64,000 nucleotides of DNA from DASYPP01 sp036006525. Its GTDB lineage: Bacteria > Gemmatimonadota > Gemmatimonadetes > Gemmatimonadales > GWC2-71-9. Below are positions 42,084 through 52,720 of this stretch, in pieces. Location: the NCBI GenBank assembly GCA_036006525.1, contig DASYPP010000069.1:1-64000 (forward strand), given 5' to 3'. Position 1 is the stretch's first letter. Every line of letters begins with the position of its first letter. The notes beneath the pieces are model-generated. The model was given only the letters and a program-made list of their open reading frames with translations. It did not search any database and was not told where the DNA came from. Both the position numbers and the translations under genes were made by a program.

Positions 42084-42087
<4 letters not shown>
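41347..42087 (-). CDS. comB: 2-phosphosulfolactate phosphatase (ComB family)
   Basis: A 246-residue protein with the family's VLVVDVLRATTTMCAALANG near residue 22-41, VLAGEQNCVRIPGFALGNSP, LRTTNGTPAML and CAGRLAVA, all characteristic of ComB. In methanogens the enzyme makes sulfolactate in coenzyme M synthesis; in bacteria with this gene the role is often unclear. No other coenzyme M or sulfolactate genes are present here, so the physiological role is unknown. It overlaps accC and ftsK by four bases each. Confidence 0.88.
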
Positions 42088-43441
<1,354 letters not shown>

Positions 43442-43442
<1 letters not shown>

Positions 43443-44632
43443 CAGGGTTGGAACTGCTGCGACAGGTCGTCCGAGGACTGCGGCCTGGGCGTCCCGGCGA
43501 TTTCGCTGAACGTCCGGTCCGACGCCGAATCGATACCCGACGCCCGGAGCGCGAACTCGCTGGGATTGGACGAATAGAACAGCGCGCTCTCGTAGGAAAT
43601 GATCTTGTCCCGGTACCACCGCATGAGCGACTGGTCGAAAGACTGCATGCCGTACGACACCGTGCCCTCGGCGATGAGATCCGGAATGTTGAGCGCCTTC
43701 TCGATGTCCCGGATGTTGTCGGCCACCGCGGCGGAGTTGATGAGCACTTCGGACGCCGCCACCCGGCCCTTGCCGTCGGCCCGGGGCACCAGGCGGAGAC
43801 ACACCACCGCCTGCAGCGCGGTGGAGAGCAACGAGCGGATTTCCTGGTGCTGGTGCGGCGGGTAGAACGAGATGACCCGGTTGATGGTCTGGGTGGCGTC
43901 CGTCGTGTGCAGCGTGGAGAACACCAGGTGTCCGGTATCGGCGGCCTTGAGCGCGGTGTCCAACGTCTCCATGTCCCGGATCTCGCCGATCAGGATGACG
44001 TCAGGGTCCTGCCGCAATACGTGGCGCAGGGCCGAGCCGAAGGAAAGGGTGTCGCTTCCCACCTCCCGCTGCGAGATATTCGCCTGGATGTCCCGGTGCA
44101 GGAACTCGATCGGGTCTTCGATGGTGATGATGTTGACCCGGCGGTTGTGATTCACGTGGTTGATCAGCGCCGCGAGGCAGGTGGACTTGCCGGAGCCGGT
44201 CACCCCGGTCACCAGGACAAGGCCCCGGGGCCGCAGCGCGATTTCCTCCAGGACCTCGGGGAGGTACAGCTCCTTGACCGTCTTCACCTCGTAGGGAATC
44301 GCCCGGAAGGCAAAGGCGAGGGTGCCGCGCTGCTGGTAGATGTTGGTCCGGAACCGGCCCACCCCGGGAACCCCGATCGCGAAGTCGGCTTCCTTCTTTT
44401 CGGAGAACTCCTTCACCTGGCGCGGCGTCATGATCTGCTCCGCCAGCAGTTTCAGGTCCTCCGGCTTGAGCGGCTGCATGGCCAGGGGAGTCAGGTCGCC
44501 GTTGACCCGGATGGTGGGCGCCCGCCCGACCTTGAGCAGCAGGTCGGAACCGTTCCGCTGCACCATCTGGGAAATCGCCTGCTTGAAATTGAAAGTGGGC
44601 TGGCCGGGTGCGCCGGCGGTTGGTTCAGCCAT
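43442..44632 (-). CDS. pilT: Type IV pilus retraction ATPase, PilT family
   Basis: A 396-residue secretion ATPase. Motifs are GVTGSGKSTCLAALI (Walker A), EDPIEFLHRD (Asp box), DPDVILIGEIRDMETLDTAL (Walker B region), and the His-box HLVFSTLHTTDA. The Ala-Ile-Arg-Asn-type PilT box appears as NIPDLIAEGTVSYGMQSF, closer to PilU/PilT2, so it may be a second copy. The tail has an extra polar 40 residues. It retracts pili to drive twitching. It lies between accB (8-base overlap) and accC (1-base overlap), and no other pilus gene is nearby. Confidence 0.93.
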
Positions 44633-45106
44633 TGGGATCCACCCGGAAGAGGACGGTGCCGAACTCGACCGGCTGGGTATCCTCGACAGAAATCTCCCGA
44701 ACTACGCCGGTTATTTCGGCCTCAATCTCGTTCATGATCTTCATCGCTTCGATGATGCATACGGTCTGCCCCGCGACCACCCGCGATCCCACCTTGATGT
44801 ACGGCTCGGCGCCCGGCTCCGGCGCGCGGTAGAAAGTGCCGACCATCGGCGACTTGATTTCCTTGAGCGCAACGGTCGGGGCGGGCGTTTCCGCCCGGGG
44901 CGGCGCGTCAGGGGCGGCGTGGACGTGGCCCAGGTGGGAACCTGGCGCTGCCGGCGGGAGGTGGTAGACCGGGGCGGCCGCCGGGGCTACACCATAGCCG
45001 TTGCGGGTGACGACGAGACCCCGCCCGAACCAGCCCTTGACCTCGATAGAGCCGAGCTCGGGATGGTCCCGGAGAATCTGGGTGAGACGTTCGATGTCGT
45101 CGATGT

Positions 45107-45110
<4 letters not shown>
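44625..45110 (-). CDS. accB: Biotin carboxyl carrier protein of acetyl-CoA carboxylase
   Basis: This 161-residue protein has a short N-terminal helical segment, a Pro/Ala-rich linker (about residues 35-75) and a C-terminal biotinyl domain. The biotin lysine is in IIEAMKIMNEIEAE, and SPMVGTFYRAPEPGAEPYIK precedes it, both hallmarks of AccB. It ferries carboxyl-biotin from AccC to the carboxyltransferase. It overlaps efp by four bases and pilT by eight. Confidence 0.94.
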
Positions 45111-45667
<557 letters not shown>

Positions 45668-45674
45668 GGCCGCC

Positions 45675-46757
45675 TCAAGTCAGTTCGATAAGCTCGGAGG
45701 CGCCGCGCGAAAGCAGGGTGGCGCCATCGTTGCCCAAGTGTATGTCCTCCTCCAATCTCACCCCGCCCCAGCCCGGAAAATAGATCCCCGGCTCCACCGT
45801 GACCACGGCATCCCGGGGCAGGAGATCCTCGGCCTGGGCCGAAACCCTTGGCGCTTCATGCACTTCCAGCCCCAGCCCATGGCCCAGCGAGTGGCCGAAT
45901 GCGGGGCCGAATCCGTGTCCGGCGATGAAATCCCGGGCCAACGCGTCGAGCTGGCGTGCCGGCATTCCGGCCCGGCCCTGGAGGATCGCCCGTTCCTGGG
46001 CGCGGCGCACGACGTCGTATACCGCACGCTGCCGTTCATCGGCCGGGGCTCCCACTACGAACGTGCGGGTGAGATCGGCACAATACCCGTCCACCTGCGC
46101 GCCAAAATCCAGCAGCAGCCAATCGCCTGCGCCCAGCACCCGGCGACTGGTCCGCGCGTGGGGCAGGGCCGAGCGGGGACCCGACGCCACGATCGTAGGG
46201 AACGGGTGCCACTCGCTCTCCCGGCGCCGCAGGCTGGCTTCCAGTTCCGCCGCCACCTCGTACTCGGACTGGCCCACCCGAATGCGGGGGAGCACCTCGT
46301 CGAGGGCCTCGTCGGCCAGCAGCGCCGCGACCCGTATGGCGGCGATCTCTTCCGGCGTCTTGCTCGCCCGGAGCTTCTCGACCACGTCGGTCGTGGGCAC
46401 CAGCAGCGATCGGGCTCCGGCCAGCCGCTCGATGTCACGCAGGGTCGCAATGTGCGCCTCGTAACCCAGGCTGGGGAGACTCAAGTCCCCGATCACCCGC
46501 TTCAACCGGTCCCACACGCTCACCGAGTCGATTTCCACCCGGGCTGACCTGCCCACTTCCTGTTCAGCCTGGGTGGCGTAGCGGAAATCGCTGAACAGAA
46601 TCGTTGCGTCGGCCGTGATCAGCAGCAGCGCCGCGGAGCCGGTGAACCCGGTGAGATAGCGGATGTTGGGCAGGTGCTGCACCAGCAGCCCTTCGAGCTC
46701 CAGCACCTGCAGCGCGGCTCGCACGGCGGCGAGTCGCTCGTCCCGCCGGTCAGCCAC
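45675..46757 (-). CDS. Xaa-Pro aminopeptidase family protein (M24)
   Basis: The product is 360 residues from the GTG at 46757, which gives VADRRDERLAAVRAALQVL; the longer frame contains only low-complexity shadow residues over aroQ. The GTG overlaps the aroQ stop by eight bases. The N-terminal creatinase-like domain has HLPNIRYLTGFTGSAALLLI, and the metal-binding M24 domain has DFGAQVDGYCADLTRTF, GHSLGHGLGLEVHE, VVTVEPGIYF and VRLEEDI, containing the five Asp/His/Glu ligands. It probably cleaves Xaa-Pro dipeptides or tripeptides. Genes pepP and efp are adjacent in many bacteria. Confidence 0.92.
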   Translation of the reverse strand: MADRRDERLAAVRAALQVLELEGLLVQHLPNIRYLTGFTGSAALLLITADATILFSDFRYATQAEQEVGRSARVEIDSVSVWDRLKRVIGDLSLPSLGYEAHIATLRDIERLAGARSLLVPTTDVVEKLRASKTPEEIAAIRVAALLADEALDEVLPRIRVGQSEYEVAAELEASLRRRESEWHPFPTIVASGPRSALPHARTSRRVLGAGDWLLLDFGAQVDGYCADLTRTFVVGAPADERQRAVYDVVRRAQERAILQGRAGMPARQLDALARDFIAGHGFGPAFGHSLGHGLGLEVHEAPRVSAQAEDLLPRDAVVTVEPGIYFPGWGGVRLEEDIHLGNDGATLLSRGASELIELT

Positions 46758-47184
46758 GGAGTCGCTGGGCCAGCGCCTGGAGGCCGAGGGTGTAACTCTG
46801 CATGCCGAAACCGGCGACCACCCCGATCGCAAGGTCGGCGAGCAGCGAGTGCCGCCGCTCCGGCTCCCGCGCAAAGACATTGGAGAGGTGAACTTCGACG
46901 AACGGAATCCGGACGCCGAGCAGCGCGTCCCTGAGCGCGAGACTGGTGTGAGTCCAGGCCGCCGCGTTCACCAGCGCCCCGGCGGCGGTTCCCTCCAGGC
47001 GGTGAATCGCCTCGATCAGCTCCCCTTCATGGTTGGTCTGGACCCAGTCGATCTTCAGTCCCAGCCGGTCGCCCTCCGCCCGAACCGCGCGCTCGATCTC
47101 GGTCAGCGTGGCAGTCCCGTAGATCTCGGGCTCCCGCCGGCCCAGAAGATTCAGATTGGGGCCATTCAATACTCCGACCAGCAT
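46750..47184 (-). CDS. aroQ: 3-dehydroquinate dehydratase, type II
   Basis: A 144-residue type II enzyme of the shikimate pathway. It shows VLNGPNLNLLGRREPEIYG with the catalytic Tyr in the flexible-loop region, QTNHEGELIEAIH, and EVHLSNVF with the active-site His. The usual NPGAYTHTS motif appears as NAAAWTHTS, which keeps the Thr-His-Thr core. It begins one base after the TPR gene stop and runs into pepP with an eight-base overlap. Confidence 0.95.
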   Translation of the reverse strand: MLVGVLNGPNLNLLGRREPEIYGTATLTEIERAVRAEGDRLGLKIDWVQTNHEGELIEAIHRLEGTAAGALVNAAAWTHTSLALRDALLGVRIPFVEVHLSNVFAREPERRHSLLADLAIGVVAGFGMQSYTLGLQALAQRLRG

Positions 47185-48993
47185 TCAGCGCTTGAGCCCC
47201 TTCAACCATTTATGGAATTGTTCCAGGTCGTCCTGGTCGCCATCGGAATGGCGGATGGTGCGGACACGGGTACCGCCGGCCGGCGGCGCGGGGCGCTCAC
47301 CGAAGAATTCATCGAAGGAGGATCCCGGCTTCCGCTCGGCCGGCTCGGTAGCCTCGGGGCCTGCCACCACGGGGGGGACCGGGGAAGAATCCTCTCCGAA
47401 AATCGCGCTCAGGGAAAGCGGTCCACTCGCGGGCCGGGTGGGCTCGCCGCTCGAGGATCCTTCGGCATCGTTGAAAGCCTCGTCCATGGTTGGAGTGGAA
47501 TCACCATCGGCGGGCGCGGATGTCTCGGCCGCTGGGGCCACGGCCGCACCGTTGCCGGATTCTTCAAGCCGCGCCGACAACAAGTCGCCGAAATATGCGG
47601 AAACCGACTGCCCCCCGGTTTGGGCCGCACCGAACCCGCGCGGGGACTGGACCGCCGGCGGTGGCGAAGCTCGGCGCTGCAGTCGGGCAACCTTGTCCTT
47701 GAGCCCGTCATCATCGGGGGAGCGAACCAGCAGCTGGCGGTACACTTCGAGCGCTTCCGCGTGATGGCCCTGGGCGGCGTACACGTCGCCCATGGTCTCG
47801 GTGACCAGCAAGTCGGACTCCGGGCTCACCATTTCGACACCGGCCGGCTCTGGCTCTTCCATCGGCTCTTCGGCCTCCGGCTCCAACTCTTCCGGCACCT
47901 CCTCCTCCATGTCGGCCGGCGCCGCGGCGGGTGGCACGAACGGTTCGAAGTGTTCCAGGCTGGGCGGCGCTACTTCTTCCGGTTCAGGACTCGACGCGTC
48001 TTCCGGGGAGGGCTTCCACAACCCGGCGGGGGAGGCCGACTCGTCGGCGGTTTCCTCGGGCTCCGGGTCCGCGGGAGCCATGGAAGCGGGCATGTCCTCT
48101 TCAAACCGGGGCGCGAAACCACCGCTGCCCCGCCCGCCCAGCAGATCGGCGTCGCTGGGAACCTGGTACTCCGATGTGGAGCTGGGACGGAGCACGATTT
48201 CCTCGTGCCGCTCCACCCCGACGGCGAAGTCCTCGCCGGGCGGCTCGTCCGACGCTGCCAGGGCGGATTGCATCGGGTCCTCACCCAGTGGTGGGACCTC
48301 CGCCTGTGGGGCTTCCTCCCGCTGCTCAGCCAGCGCAAACATCTCGTCCAGGTCGGGAGCGTCCAGCGCCTCCTGCATCGGCTGGGTGACTTCTACTTCC
48401 ACGACGGGTGCCTGCGGAGGAATCTCGACCGTCTCCTCGAGGTCCAATCGGATGGCCGGGGTCTTGGCGGTGACCGGTTCAGAGCGGGCAGGTGTGGGTG
48501 CTTCGGCTGGGACCGTCACGACCTCCGCGGTCTTCTCCGGAGGCGGTTCGGAAGGAAGGTCGAGCGTGGCCATCTTGTCGTGCTGCTCCCGGATGATGCT
48601 CAACCGGGTGAGTTGCAGCCGGGCGTCTTCGTTGCTGCCGTCGATCGACAGCAGGTAATTGAGCCAGTCCTCCGATTCACCGAAACGGACCTGCCGCTCG
48701 GTAATGTCCGCCAGCGCCTTGATGGCGATGACGTTTTCCTTGTCCAGTTCGAGTACGCGGCGAAAGGCCGTCTCAGCGCCGGGAAGGTCTCCCAGGTCGA
48801 GCTGACAGCGGCCCAGGACGATGCTCGCCGAGAGGTAGTCAGGGTGGAGTTGAAGCCCGTACTTCAGGATCTCAAGCGCGCGGGGCACATCGCCCGCCTT
48901 GCGATAGGCATCCGCCAGCGGGGCGAAGGTGCGGCCTTCGGGATTCTCCCTGTGACGCCTTTCGAGCTTGTCGATCTCGCTGGTGTAGGCCAT
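47185..48993 (-). CDS. TPR protein with long acidic linker
   Basis: This is a 602-residue cytoplasmic-looking protein. The first 140 residues hold four TPR units (FAPLADAYRKAGDVPRALEI, ASIVLGRCQLDLGDLPGAET and so on). The middle 250 residues are acidic and rich in Pro, Glu, Ser and Ala with no clear fold. A further TPR-like unit (LGDVYAAQGHHAEALEVYRQ) sits near residue 400, and the tail has two short conserved-looking blocks (SVSAYFGDLLSARLEE, FFGERPAPPAGG) and ends FHKWLKGLKR. TPRs mediate protein contacts; no partner can be named. It heads the aroQ-ftsK operon and has a visible promoter. Confidence 0.78.
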   Translation of the reverse strand: MAYTSEIDKLERRHRENPEGRTFAPLADAYRKAGDVPRALEILKYGLQLHPDYLSASIVLGRCQLDLGDLPGAETAFRRVLELDKENVIAIKALADITERQVRFGESEDWLNYLLSIDGSNEDARLQLTRLSIIREQHDKMATLDLPSEPPPEKTAEVVTVPAEAPTPARSEPVTAKTPAIRLDLEETVEIPPQAPVVEVEVTQPMQEALDAPDLDEMFALAEQREEAPQAEVPPLGEDPMQSALAASDEPPGEDFAVGVERHEEIVLRPSSTSEYQVPSDADLLGGRGSGGFAPRFEEDMPASMAPADPEPEETADESASPAGLWKPSPEDASSPEPEEVAPPSLEHFEPFVPPAAAPADMEEEVPEELEPEAEEPMEEPEPAGVEMVSPESDLLVTETMGDVYAAQGHHAEALEVYRQLLVRSPDDDGLKDKVARLQRRASPPPAVQSPRGFGAAQTGGQSVSAYFGDLLSARLEESGNGAAVAPAAETSAPADGDSTPTMDEAFNDAEGSSSGEPTRPASGPLSLSAIFGEDSSPVPPVVAGPEATEPAERKPGSSFDEFFGERPAPPAGGTRVRTIRHSDGDQDDLEQFHKWLKGLKR

Positions 48994-49034
48994 CCCGGGG
49001 TTCCGTTAGCTAAGTTGTTGTCAGAATTGGACTA

Positions 49035-49063
49035 AACGTAAGGGTCACGGGCGGTACTGTCAA
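49035..49063 (-). promoter_or_regulatory. Promoter of the TPR-aroQ-ftsK operon
   Basis: On the minus strand a perfect TTGACA (49063-49058) is followed by a 17-base spacer and TACGTT (49040-49035). It lies 42 bases before the start codon of the TPR gene. This gap (48994-49200) is shared with the divergent ppiD-like gene and holds no repeat that I can see. Confidence 0.55.
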
Positions 49064-49200
49064 CAGGCCCGAACCGATGTCGGTCCTTCGGGCATCTCAC
49101 CACTTGGCGATCGGAGCCGGGGCAAGTCGCTTGAGATTCGGGGTCATGACCCTTAGAATTCGAGGTTCCTTACTTCTCCAACCAGCTGGTGTTACTCGTT

Positions 49201-51063
49201 ATGATGCAAGCATTTCGGAACAGCGCCAAGCTGATCGCGGTGTTCTTTGGTCTCATGCTTCTGTTGTGGCTGCTCGACCTCTCCGGTATCACCGGCGGGT
49301 CCAAGCTGCTCGGCTCCAACACGACAGTAGGGCGGATCAACGGACAGGGGGTACCGACCCGGCTCTACGAGGAGCGGGTGCAGGAAGCGACCCGGCAGCG
49401 CCAGGAGCAGAGCGCCGCGCCGTTGAGCCTCGAGGATATCCAGAGCGTCCGGGACCAGGTCTGGGAAGAGTTCATCCAGAACCGGATTCTCCAGCAGGAG
49501 ATGGATCGCAACAACATTTCGGCCTCCGTCGATGAAGTGACCCAGGCGATCCGCAGCAACCCGCCCCAGCCTATTCTGGCCGACTCGTCATTCCAGACCG
49601 ATGGCAAGTTTGACCCTTCCAAGTACGAAGCGTGGCTGCTCTCGACCAGCGGCGCGGCAGCAATGCCTTACCTGGAATCGACCTATCGGGACCAGATCAA
49701 GCAGGCCAAGCTTTGGGGTATCGTGACGGCGGATGTCTTCCTGTCTGATGGGGCGCTCTGGCAGCACTACCGCGACGAGCACGAGCAGACCAAGGTCCGG
49801 CTGATGCCCATCGTGCCGCGGGCCGCCGTGCCCGATTCGGCCGTGACGGTGACGCCGGCGGAGGTCGACCAGTACTACCAGGCGCACCGCGATGAGTTCA
49901 CCCGGCAGAAGACCGCTTTCCTGAGCTATGTCGCGCTGCCCCGTACCATCACCAGCGCCGATTCCGCCGCGGCGCTGGCCCACATCAAGGCAGTCCGGGA
50001 CGAGATCGCCGGCGGCACCCCGTTCGCGGAAGTAGCGCGGCGCGAGTCGTCCGACACCGTTTCCGGGAACCGGGGCGGCGACCTGGGAGAATGGACCCGG
50101 GGGGACTTCGATCCGAAGTTCGACTCCGCAGCCTTCTCCATGCCGCTGAACACCCTGTCGCAGCCGGTGCTGTCCCAGTTCGGCTATCACCTGATCGAGG
50201 TGACCAGCCGGACTGGCAACAAGGCGAAGGGCCGTCACATCCTGGTGCCGATCGAGATCGCGGGCAGCCACCGCGACCAGCTCGACGCCCAGGCCGACTC
50301 CCTGGAAAGCCTCGGTGCGGAGCGAATGGACCCGGCGGCACTCGACACCGTGGGCCGTGCGCTGAACCTGCCGGTGCTGCACTCCGGTCCGGTGCAGGAA
50401 GGGACCCGGGTCCAGGTGGGGCGCACTGTCGTCCCCGACGCGGGAGTCTGGGCCTTCGAAGCTCAGCAGGGCGAGATCGGCCCGGTGATCGAAATCCCGG
50501 AGGCATTCTTCCTCTTCCGACTCGACAGCCTGCAGCAGGGAGGCACGCCTCCCCTGGAAAGCATCCGGCCCGCCGTGGAGGCGGCCGTCCGGGACCAGAA
50601 GAAATGGGTCGTGGCGCGCGACATGGCGAAAGGCGTGGAACACCGGCTCGGCGAAGGCAGCACGCTCGCCCAGGTGGCCGACGCCCTCAAGCTTCCCCAC
50701 CAGGATCTCGGCCCATTTACCCGGCTGAGCCCGCCGCTGCCCAATCCGCGCCTGGTCGGCGCTGCGTTCGGAGTCCCCAAGGGGCAGACCAGCAAGGCGA
50801 TCGACACGGATGAGGGGATCTACTTCATCGAAGTGCTGGACCGCATTCCGGCCGATTCCGCCGAATTCGTTCGCACCATCGACGAAACCCGGGCCCAGGC
50901 CATCAAGCTGGAACGGCAACAGCGGATCCGGAACTACATGACCGCGCTGCGCCAGCAGGCGAGCATCAAGGACTTCCGGGCCGAGTTGTTCCGGACCACC
51001 GCCCAGGCGGAAGCCGCCGCGGAACGGGTCCGGGCTCAGACGGGACAGAACAAGGGCCAATAA
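49201..51063 (+). CDS. PpiD/SurA-type peptidyl-prolyl isomerase
   Basis: The product is 620 residues from the first of two adjacent ATG codons at 49201. A short cytoplasmic tail (MMQAFRNSAK) precedes one membrane segment (LIAVFFGLMLLLWLLD), then a SurA-like N-terminal chaperone region and a parvulin domain at about residues 230-340 with FAEVARRESSDTVSGNRGGDLGEWTRG and FGYHLIEV. The layout of one membrane anchor, chaperone and parvulin domain is that of PpiD, which helps outer-membrane proteins leave the Sec translocon. The C-terminal part contains further parvulin-like remnants. It is transcribed alone. Confidence 0.88.
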   Translation: MMQAFRNSAKLIAVFFGLMLLLWLLDLSGITGGSKLLGSNTTVGRINGQGVPTRLYEERVQEATRQRQEQSAAPLSLEDIQSVRDQVWEEFIQNRILQQEMDRNNISASVDEVTQAIRSNPPQPILADSSFQTDGKFDPSKYEAWLLSTSGAAAMPYLESTYRDQIKQAKLWGIVTADVFLSDGALWQHYRDEHEQTKVRLMPIVPRAAVPDSAVTVTPAEVDQYYQAHRDEFTRQKTAFLSYVALPRTITSADSAAALAHIKAVRDEIAGGTPFAEVARRESSDTVSGNRGGDLGEWTRGDFDPKFDSAAFSMPLNTLSQPVLSQFGYHLIEVTSRTGNKAKGRHILVPIEIAGSHRDQLDAQADSLESLGAERMDPAALDTVGRALNLPVLHSGPVQEGTRVQVGRTVVPDAGVWAFEAQQGEIGPVIEIPEAFFLFRLDSLQQGGTPPLESIRPAVEAAVRDQKKWVVARDMAKGVEHRLGEGSTLAQVADALKLPHQDLGPFTRLSPPLPNPRLVGAAFGVPKGQTSKAIDTDEGIYFIEVLDRIPADSAEFVRTIDETRAQAIKLERQQRIRNYMTALRQQASIKDFRAELFRTTAQAEAAAERVRAQTGQNKGQ

Positions 51064-51067
51064 AACT

Positions 51068-51188
51068 ACGTAAGAAGTGAGCAGTGAGCGGTAAGCAGGA
51101 AAACGTCAGCGGGACCGGAATGGGAGTGCTTCCCGATCCGATCCCGCTTTCGCTTGTCCCTCTCACTGCTTACCGCTCACTTCTCACG
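51068..51188. repeat. Heptamer inverted-array element, unit GTGAGCA/GTAAGCA
   Basis: Units GTAAGAA, GTGAGCA, GTGAGCG, GTAAGCA run from 51070, and the inverted units (CTCACTGCTTACCGCTCACT and TCTCACG) from 51162 to 51188. The core between them carries its own hairpin, AGCGGGA with TCCCGCT. It fills the gap between convergent ends of the ppiD-like gene and tatA. The unit resembles that at 24078-24193. Confidence 0.92.
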
Positions 51189-51194
51189 CTGTTT

Positions 51195-51449
51195 CTACTG
51201 GCTGAGTCTTTTTGGCTCGCCGCCGCTGGGAGGGGTGGTGGGTGGAGCGTCGAGCTGACGGCCGGAGGAGACCGCGCGAGGATCCTCCGGCTTCATCACC
51301 GCGTCCTGGGTATCGGTCAGGCTCCGCTTGAACTCCCGGATTCCCTTGCCGATGGATGAGCCGATCTCGGGCAGCCGCTTGGCCCCGAAGAGCAGCATCA
51401 CCACCACGAGGATCAGGAGGATTTCCCACACGCCAAGATTGCCGAACAT
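51195..51449 (-). CDS. tatA: Sec-independent translocase subunit TatA/E
   Basis: An 84-residue protein with one membrane helix (WEILLILVVVMLLF) after a short N-terminus MFGNLGV, then the signature FGAKRLPEIGSSIGKGIREF of the amphipathic helix, and a disordered polar tail. It would oligomerise with TatC to move folded proteins. tatC lies about 9.5 kb away in the envelope operon, so the Tat genes are split. It is 9 bp after the DUF4321 gene. Confidence 0.95.
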   Translation of the reverse strand: MFGNLGVWEILLILVVVMLLFGAKRLPEIGSSIGKGIREFKRSLTDTQDAVMKPEDPRAVSSGRQLDAPPTTPPSGGEPKRLSQ

Positions 51450-51458
51450 ATTCTCTCC

Positions 51459-51731
51459 TTAGAAGAGCGATCGCGCCACCAGGTAGGCCAGCACGACACC
51501 GAGCAGACTCAGGATCGAAACATGGATGCCCAGGGGCCCCAGAGTCAAATTTATCACCAGCAGGTCCAGCGATACCGGCCCTACTGACGGGGATACCGTA
51601 TAAGTAAACACCTGTTTGGCGACGCTGTCAGGCAGGAAGTGCTCCAGCAGCGCCGTGAGAAACCCGCCCACCACGAAACCCGCCGTGAGCACGCCCAGGT
51701 AGAACGCCGGCCGGCGCGGACCTCCCGCCAT
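51459..51731 (-). CDS. Small membrane protein (DUF4321-like)
   Basis: This 90-residue protein has a membrane segment at about residues 10-30 (FYLGVLTAGFVVGGFLTALL) and another at the C-terminus (LSLLGVVLAYLVARSLF), with a polar loop between (SVGPVSLDLLVINLTLGPLG). This arrangement is that of DUF4321, a small protein found beside tatA and related genes in several phyla. Its role is unknown. Its start codon overlaps the stop of the prenyl synthase gene by one base. Confidence 0.75.
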   Translation of the reverse strand: MAGGPRRPAFYLGVLTAGFVVGGFLTALLEHFLPDSVAKQVFTYTVSPSVGPVSLDLLVINLTLGPLGIHVSILSLLGVVLAYLVARSLF

Positions 51732-52720
51732 CAGCTCCTCCGCTCCAGCACGTACGCGATACTGGCCCGGAGCGCCTCGGTCGCCGCGTTGGACGGCAAG
51801 GCGTCGAGCGCCAGCTCGGCGTGCCCCGCCAGTGCGTGCGCCCGCTCCCGGGCATAGTCCAATCCGCCCGCGGCGGACACCGCGCGGATAACCTCTCCGA
51901 TCATGTTGTCGTTCGGCTCCGGGGTGGCCATCAAGCGGTTCACCATCCGTCGTTCCGAGTCGCTCAACCGGGGCAGCGCGGAAATGAGCGGCAACGTCAC
52001 CTTGTGTTCTCGAAGATCGGCGCCCCGCGGCTTGCCGGTGACTTCCTCCGGCTCGGTATAGTCCAGCAGGTCGTCGACGATCTGAAACGCCATGCCCAGG
52101 TAATCACCGAACCGGCGCAGGGCGGCCCGCTCTTCGGGCGGGGCGCGCAGGGCGCCGACTTCGCAGGCCCCGGAAAGCAGCGACGCGGTCTTCGCCCGGA
52201 TCAGAAGATCGTATTCCGGCTCGGAGAAATCGAGCGGCTCGTGAGACAGCAGCTGCCGCATCTCCCCCACGGTCATCTCGTTGGTGACCCGGCCCAGGAC
52301 CCGGAGCGGGTCCAGGTCGTCCAGCGCCACCAGCTCGGTCACGGCCCGGGAGTAGAGGTAGTCTCCCATGATGACCGAGATCTGGTGGCTGAACAGTGAA
52401 TTGATGGTCGGCATCCCCCGGCGCAACACCGAGTGGTCGACCGAGTCATCGTGCACCAGCGTCGCGAGATGGATCAGCTCGACCACGGCGGCCAGGGTCG
52501 CGGTGCGGGTGTCACGCGACCCGGTGGCCTGGTCGGCCAGCAGCAGCAGGGTGGGCCGGAACATCTTGCCCCGCATCTGGAACAGGTGCGCGTTCACTTC
52601 GGTGATGAGCGGGAAGTCGGACCGGACGATCCGGTGCAACTCCTGGCTCACCCGGTCCAGCTGGTCGTGAATCGGGGCCTGCAGCTCGCGGAGGGAAACC
52701 GGCGCGGTTTGCGAACTCAC
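51731..52720 (-). CDS. Polyprenyl diphosphate synthase
   Basis: The 329-residue product is an all-helical trans-prenyltransferase. The first aspartate-rich motif is LVHDDSVD and the second QIVDDLLDY; the RxG-type start region (QMRGKMFRPTLLLL) and PSNAATEALRASIAYVLERRS tail are typical. It builds a long isoprenoid chain, probably the side chain of menaquinone or ubiquinone. The residue before the first motif (small, so chain length is not capped early) is consistent with a long product, but that is not decisive. It overlaps the large TPR gene by four bases. Confidence 0.9.
   Translation of the reverse strand: MSSQTAPVSLRELQAPIHDQLDRVSQELHRIVRSDFPLITEVNAHLFQMRGKMFRPTLLLLADQATGSRDTRTATLAAVVELIHLATLVHDDSVDHSVLRRGMPTINSLFSHQISVIMGDYLYSRAVTELVALDDLDPLRVLGRVTNEMTVGEMRQLLSHEPLDFSEPEYDLLIRAKTASLLSGACEVGALRAPPEERAALRRFGDYLGMAFQIVDDLLDYTEPEEVTGKPRGADLREHKVTLPLISALPRLSDSERRMVNRLMATPEPNDNMIGEVIRAVSAAGGLDYARERAHALAGHAELALDALPSNAATEALRASIAYVLERRS

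Noticed and set aside
43443..43802. N-terminal extension of the accC frame
   Set aside because: The first 120 codons overlay pilT and have no biotin carboxylase similarity; the protein clearly begins at MFNKVLIANRGEI.
46663..49035. A 790-codon plus-strand frame antisense to the M24 peptidase, aroQ and TPR genes
   Set aside because: Its protein is low-complexity, Arg/Gly-rich and lacks any domain, while the other strand codes for recognised proteins. Long antisense frames are expected at this GC content.
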